Assembly: GCF_025698545.1 (NCBI RefSeq)
Contig: NC_068565.1
Location: 5,332,001-5,396,000 of the forward strand
From: Gossypium raimondii
Lineage: Eukaryota; Streptophyta; Magnoliopsida; Malvales; Malvaceae
Length of the DNA stretch: 64,000 nt
Direction of reading: 5' to 3'
Shown: positions 63,296 through 64,000 of the stretch, piece after piece
How the letters are laid out: every line of letters starts with the position of its first letter
How positions within the stretch are numbered: the stretch's first letter is position 1
The notes under the pieces: generated by a model
What the model saw: the letters and a program-made list of their open reading frames with translations, nothing else
Told to the model about the DNA's origin: nothing
Databases searched by the model: none
Translations under genes and position numbers: made by a program

Positions 63296-63660
63296 TTTAA
63301 AATTGTGAGTTTTCTTTAGAAAATGACTAATAGGACGCTTCCTACTAGAGTGGAGCTAAATAAACATGGGATATCGGTGAAATCTATGCCCATTATGCTA
63401 AAATGAGGAGGATGTGGATGATTGTTTCTTAAATGCTCATTTGCCCTAGCTGTTTGGTTTGAAACACCATTAGGAATCAAAATGGAGAATAAAAACTCTA
63501 TCCATGTTAAGAGTTAGATGCTGAGTTAATGGAGACACTAGAAGGAGACAGATAATCCAAATTTGATGTGTATTATTAGACCCTCGATCATATGGAAAAT
63601 GAGAAATGAAGTGATATTTAAAAATGCAAAGGTAGATCCATATAAAAAGAGGTGATAAGG
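63296..63660 (+). pseudogene. LINE-type non-LTR retrotransposon fragment (zf-RVT region)
   Basis: One frame reads KMTNRTLPTRVELNKHGI, then MPIMLK, GGCG, KCSFALAVW and later IIWKMRNEVIFKN. This is the pattern of the plant zf-RVT domain (...LPTR..L...GI..CP.C...E...HLF..C..A..VW) followed by the WxxRNxxVF motif leading to the RNase H-like domain. Several in-frame stops (where W and E are expected) show it is dead. The upstream RT core is not recognised. Confidence 0.7.
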
Positions 63661-64000
63661 ATGGTAAGGGCACAACGATAGAATCGAAATCCAATTTGTT
63701 TGGGATTAAAAAAAACCGAATTAAAGCCAGATTATCCTTAACTTGGCAAGAAAAAAAGTTGAAATGCAAGAACAAGGCAAATGAGAAATAGGAGAATTCG
63801 ATAGTAAGCGAAAACTAATGAAAAAAGAAAAGAATTCGACAACAATAAATAAAAATCCAAGAGATTTGAAGTGAAAGGTAATTAAATTGTGAATGAGAGG
63901 CACGTTGTTGAAAGAATAACTTAAGATCTTAAAACCTAAAATTGAATAAGAATATAAAGCATTAAAAAAAGATTCTAACGAACATAATCAAGATAAATAA
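63661..64000. other. Window end; nothing supported
   Basis: AT-rich DNA with small open frames that show no family features. Confidence 0.3.

Overview
The window is AT-rich, intron-containing, transposon-dense nuclear DNA from a dicotyledonous plant. The clues are the plant gene structures, decayed plastid rRNA insertions, Ty1-copia and gypsy-like LTR elements and many MITEs. Repeat style suggests Malvaceae (cotton-like); that is recognition of style, not proof.

Layout, left half. 0-9 kb is a repeat graveyard. It holds a decayed plastid 16S rRNA fragment, two hAT-type MITEs with perfect 8-bp target duplications, a 3.5-kb solo LTR nested in an older MITE, a small single-domain B3 protein gene (7.4 kb), and a plastid 23S rRNA fragment. 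At 9.7-12.2 kb on the minus strand is a six-exon GT31 beta-1,3-galactosyltransferase gene. It is head-to-head with an eight-exon, two-domain, plastid-targeted DJ-1 gene (13.3-16.9 kb, plus). At 21.7-24.7 kb (minus) is a nine-exon CYP87-like cytochrome P450 gene (copy A) carrying an internal duplication of exons 5-7. A deleted Ty1-copia element lies downstream of it.

Layout, right half. The segment from DJ-1 intron 5 through the P450 is repeated from 28.1 kb on. The DJ-1 copy (28.9-35.7 kb) is a pseudogene: it lacks exons 1-5, has a 20-bp deletion in exon 6, and is split by a 5.7-kb Ty1-copia element. LTR-like sequences fill 36.6-41.6 kb. Then come two tandem units. Unit B (about 41.4-48.6 kb) keeps only the last P450 exon and a few bases of exon 8. 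Unit C (about 48.6-60.6 kb) has a second complete P450 gene (49.4-53.3 kb). Unit B looks like unit C minus about 4.9 kb. Unit C ends inside a 1-kb palindromic foldback element. The right end is repeat DNA with a LINE-type fragment.

Six loci are supported as host genes or gene copies likely to be functional or recently so: the B3 protein, the galactosyltransferase, DJ-1, P450 copies A and C, and the DJ-1 pseudogene. P450 copy B is a remnant. The rest is mobile or uncharacterised repeat DNA. I found no new biological system. The most informative content is the layered history of duplication, deletion and insertion, which can be ordered from empty sites preserved in sister copies.
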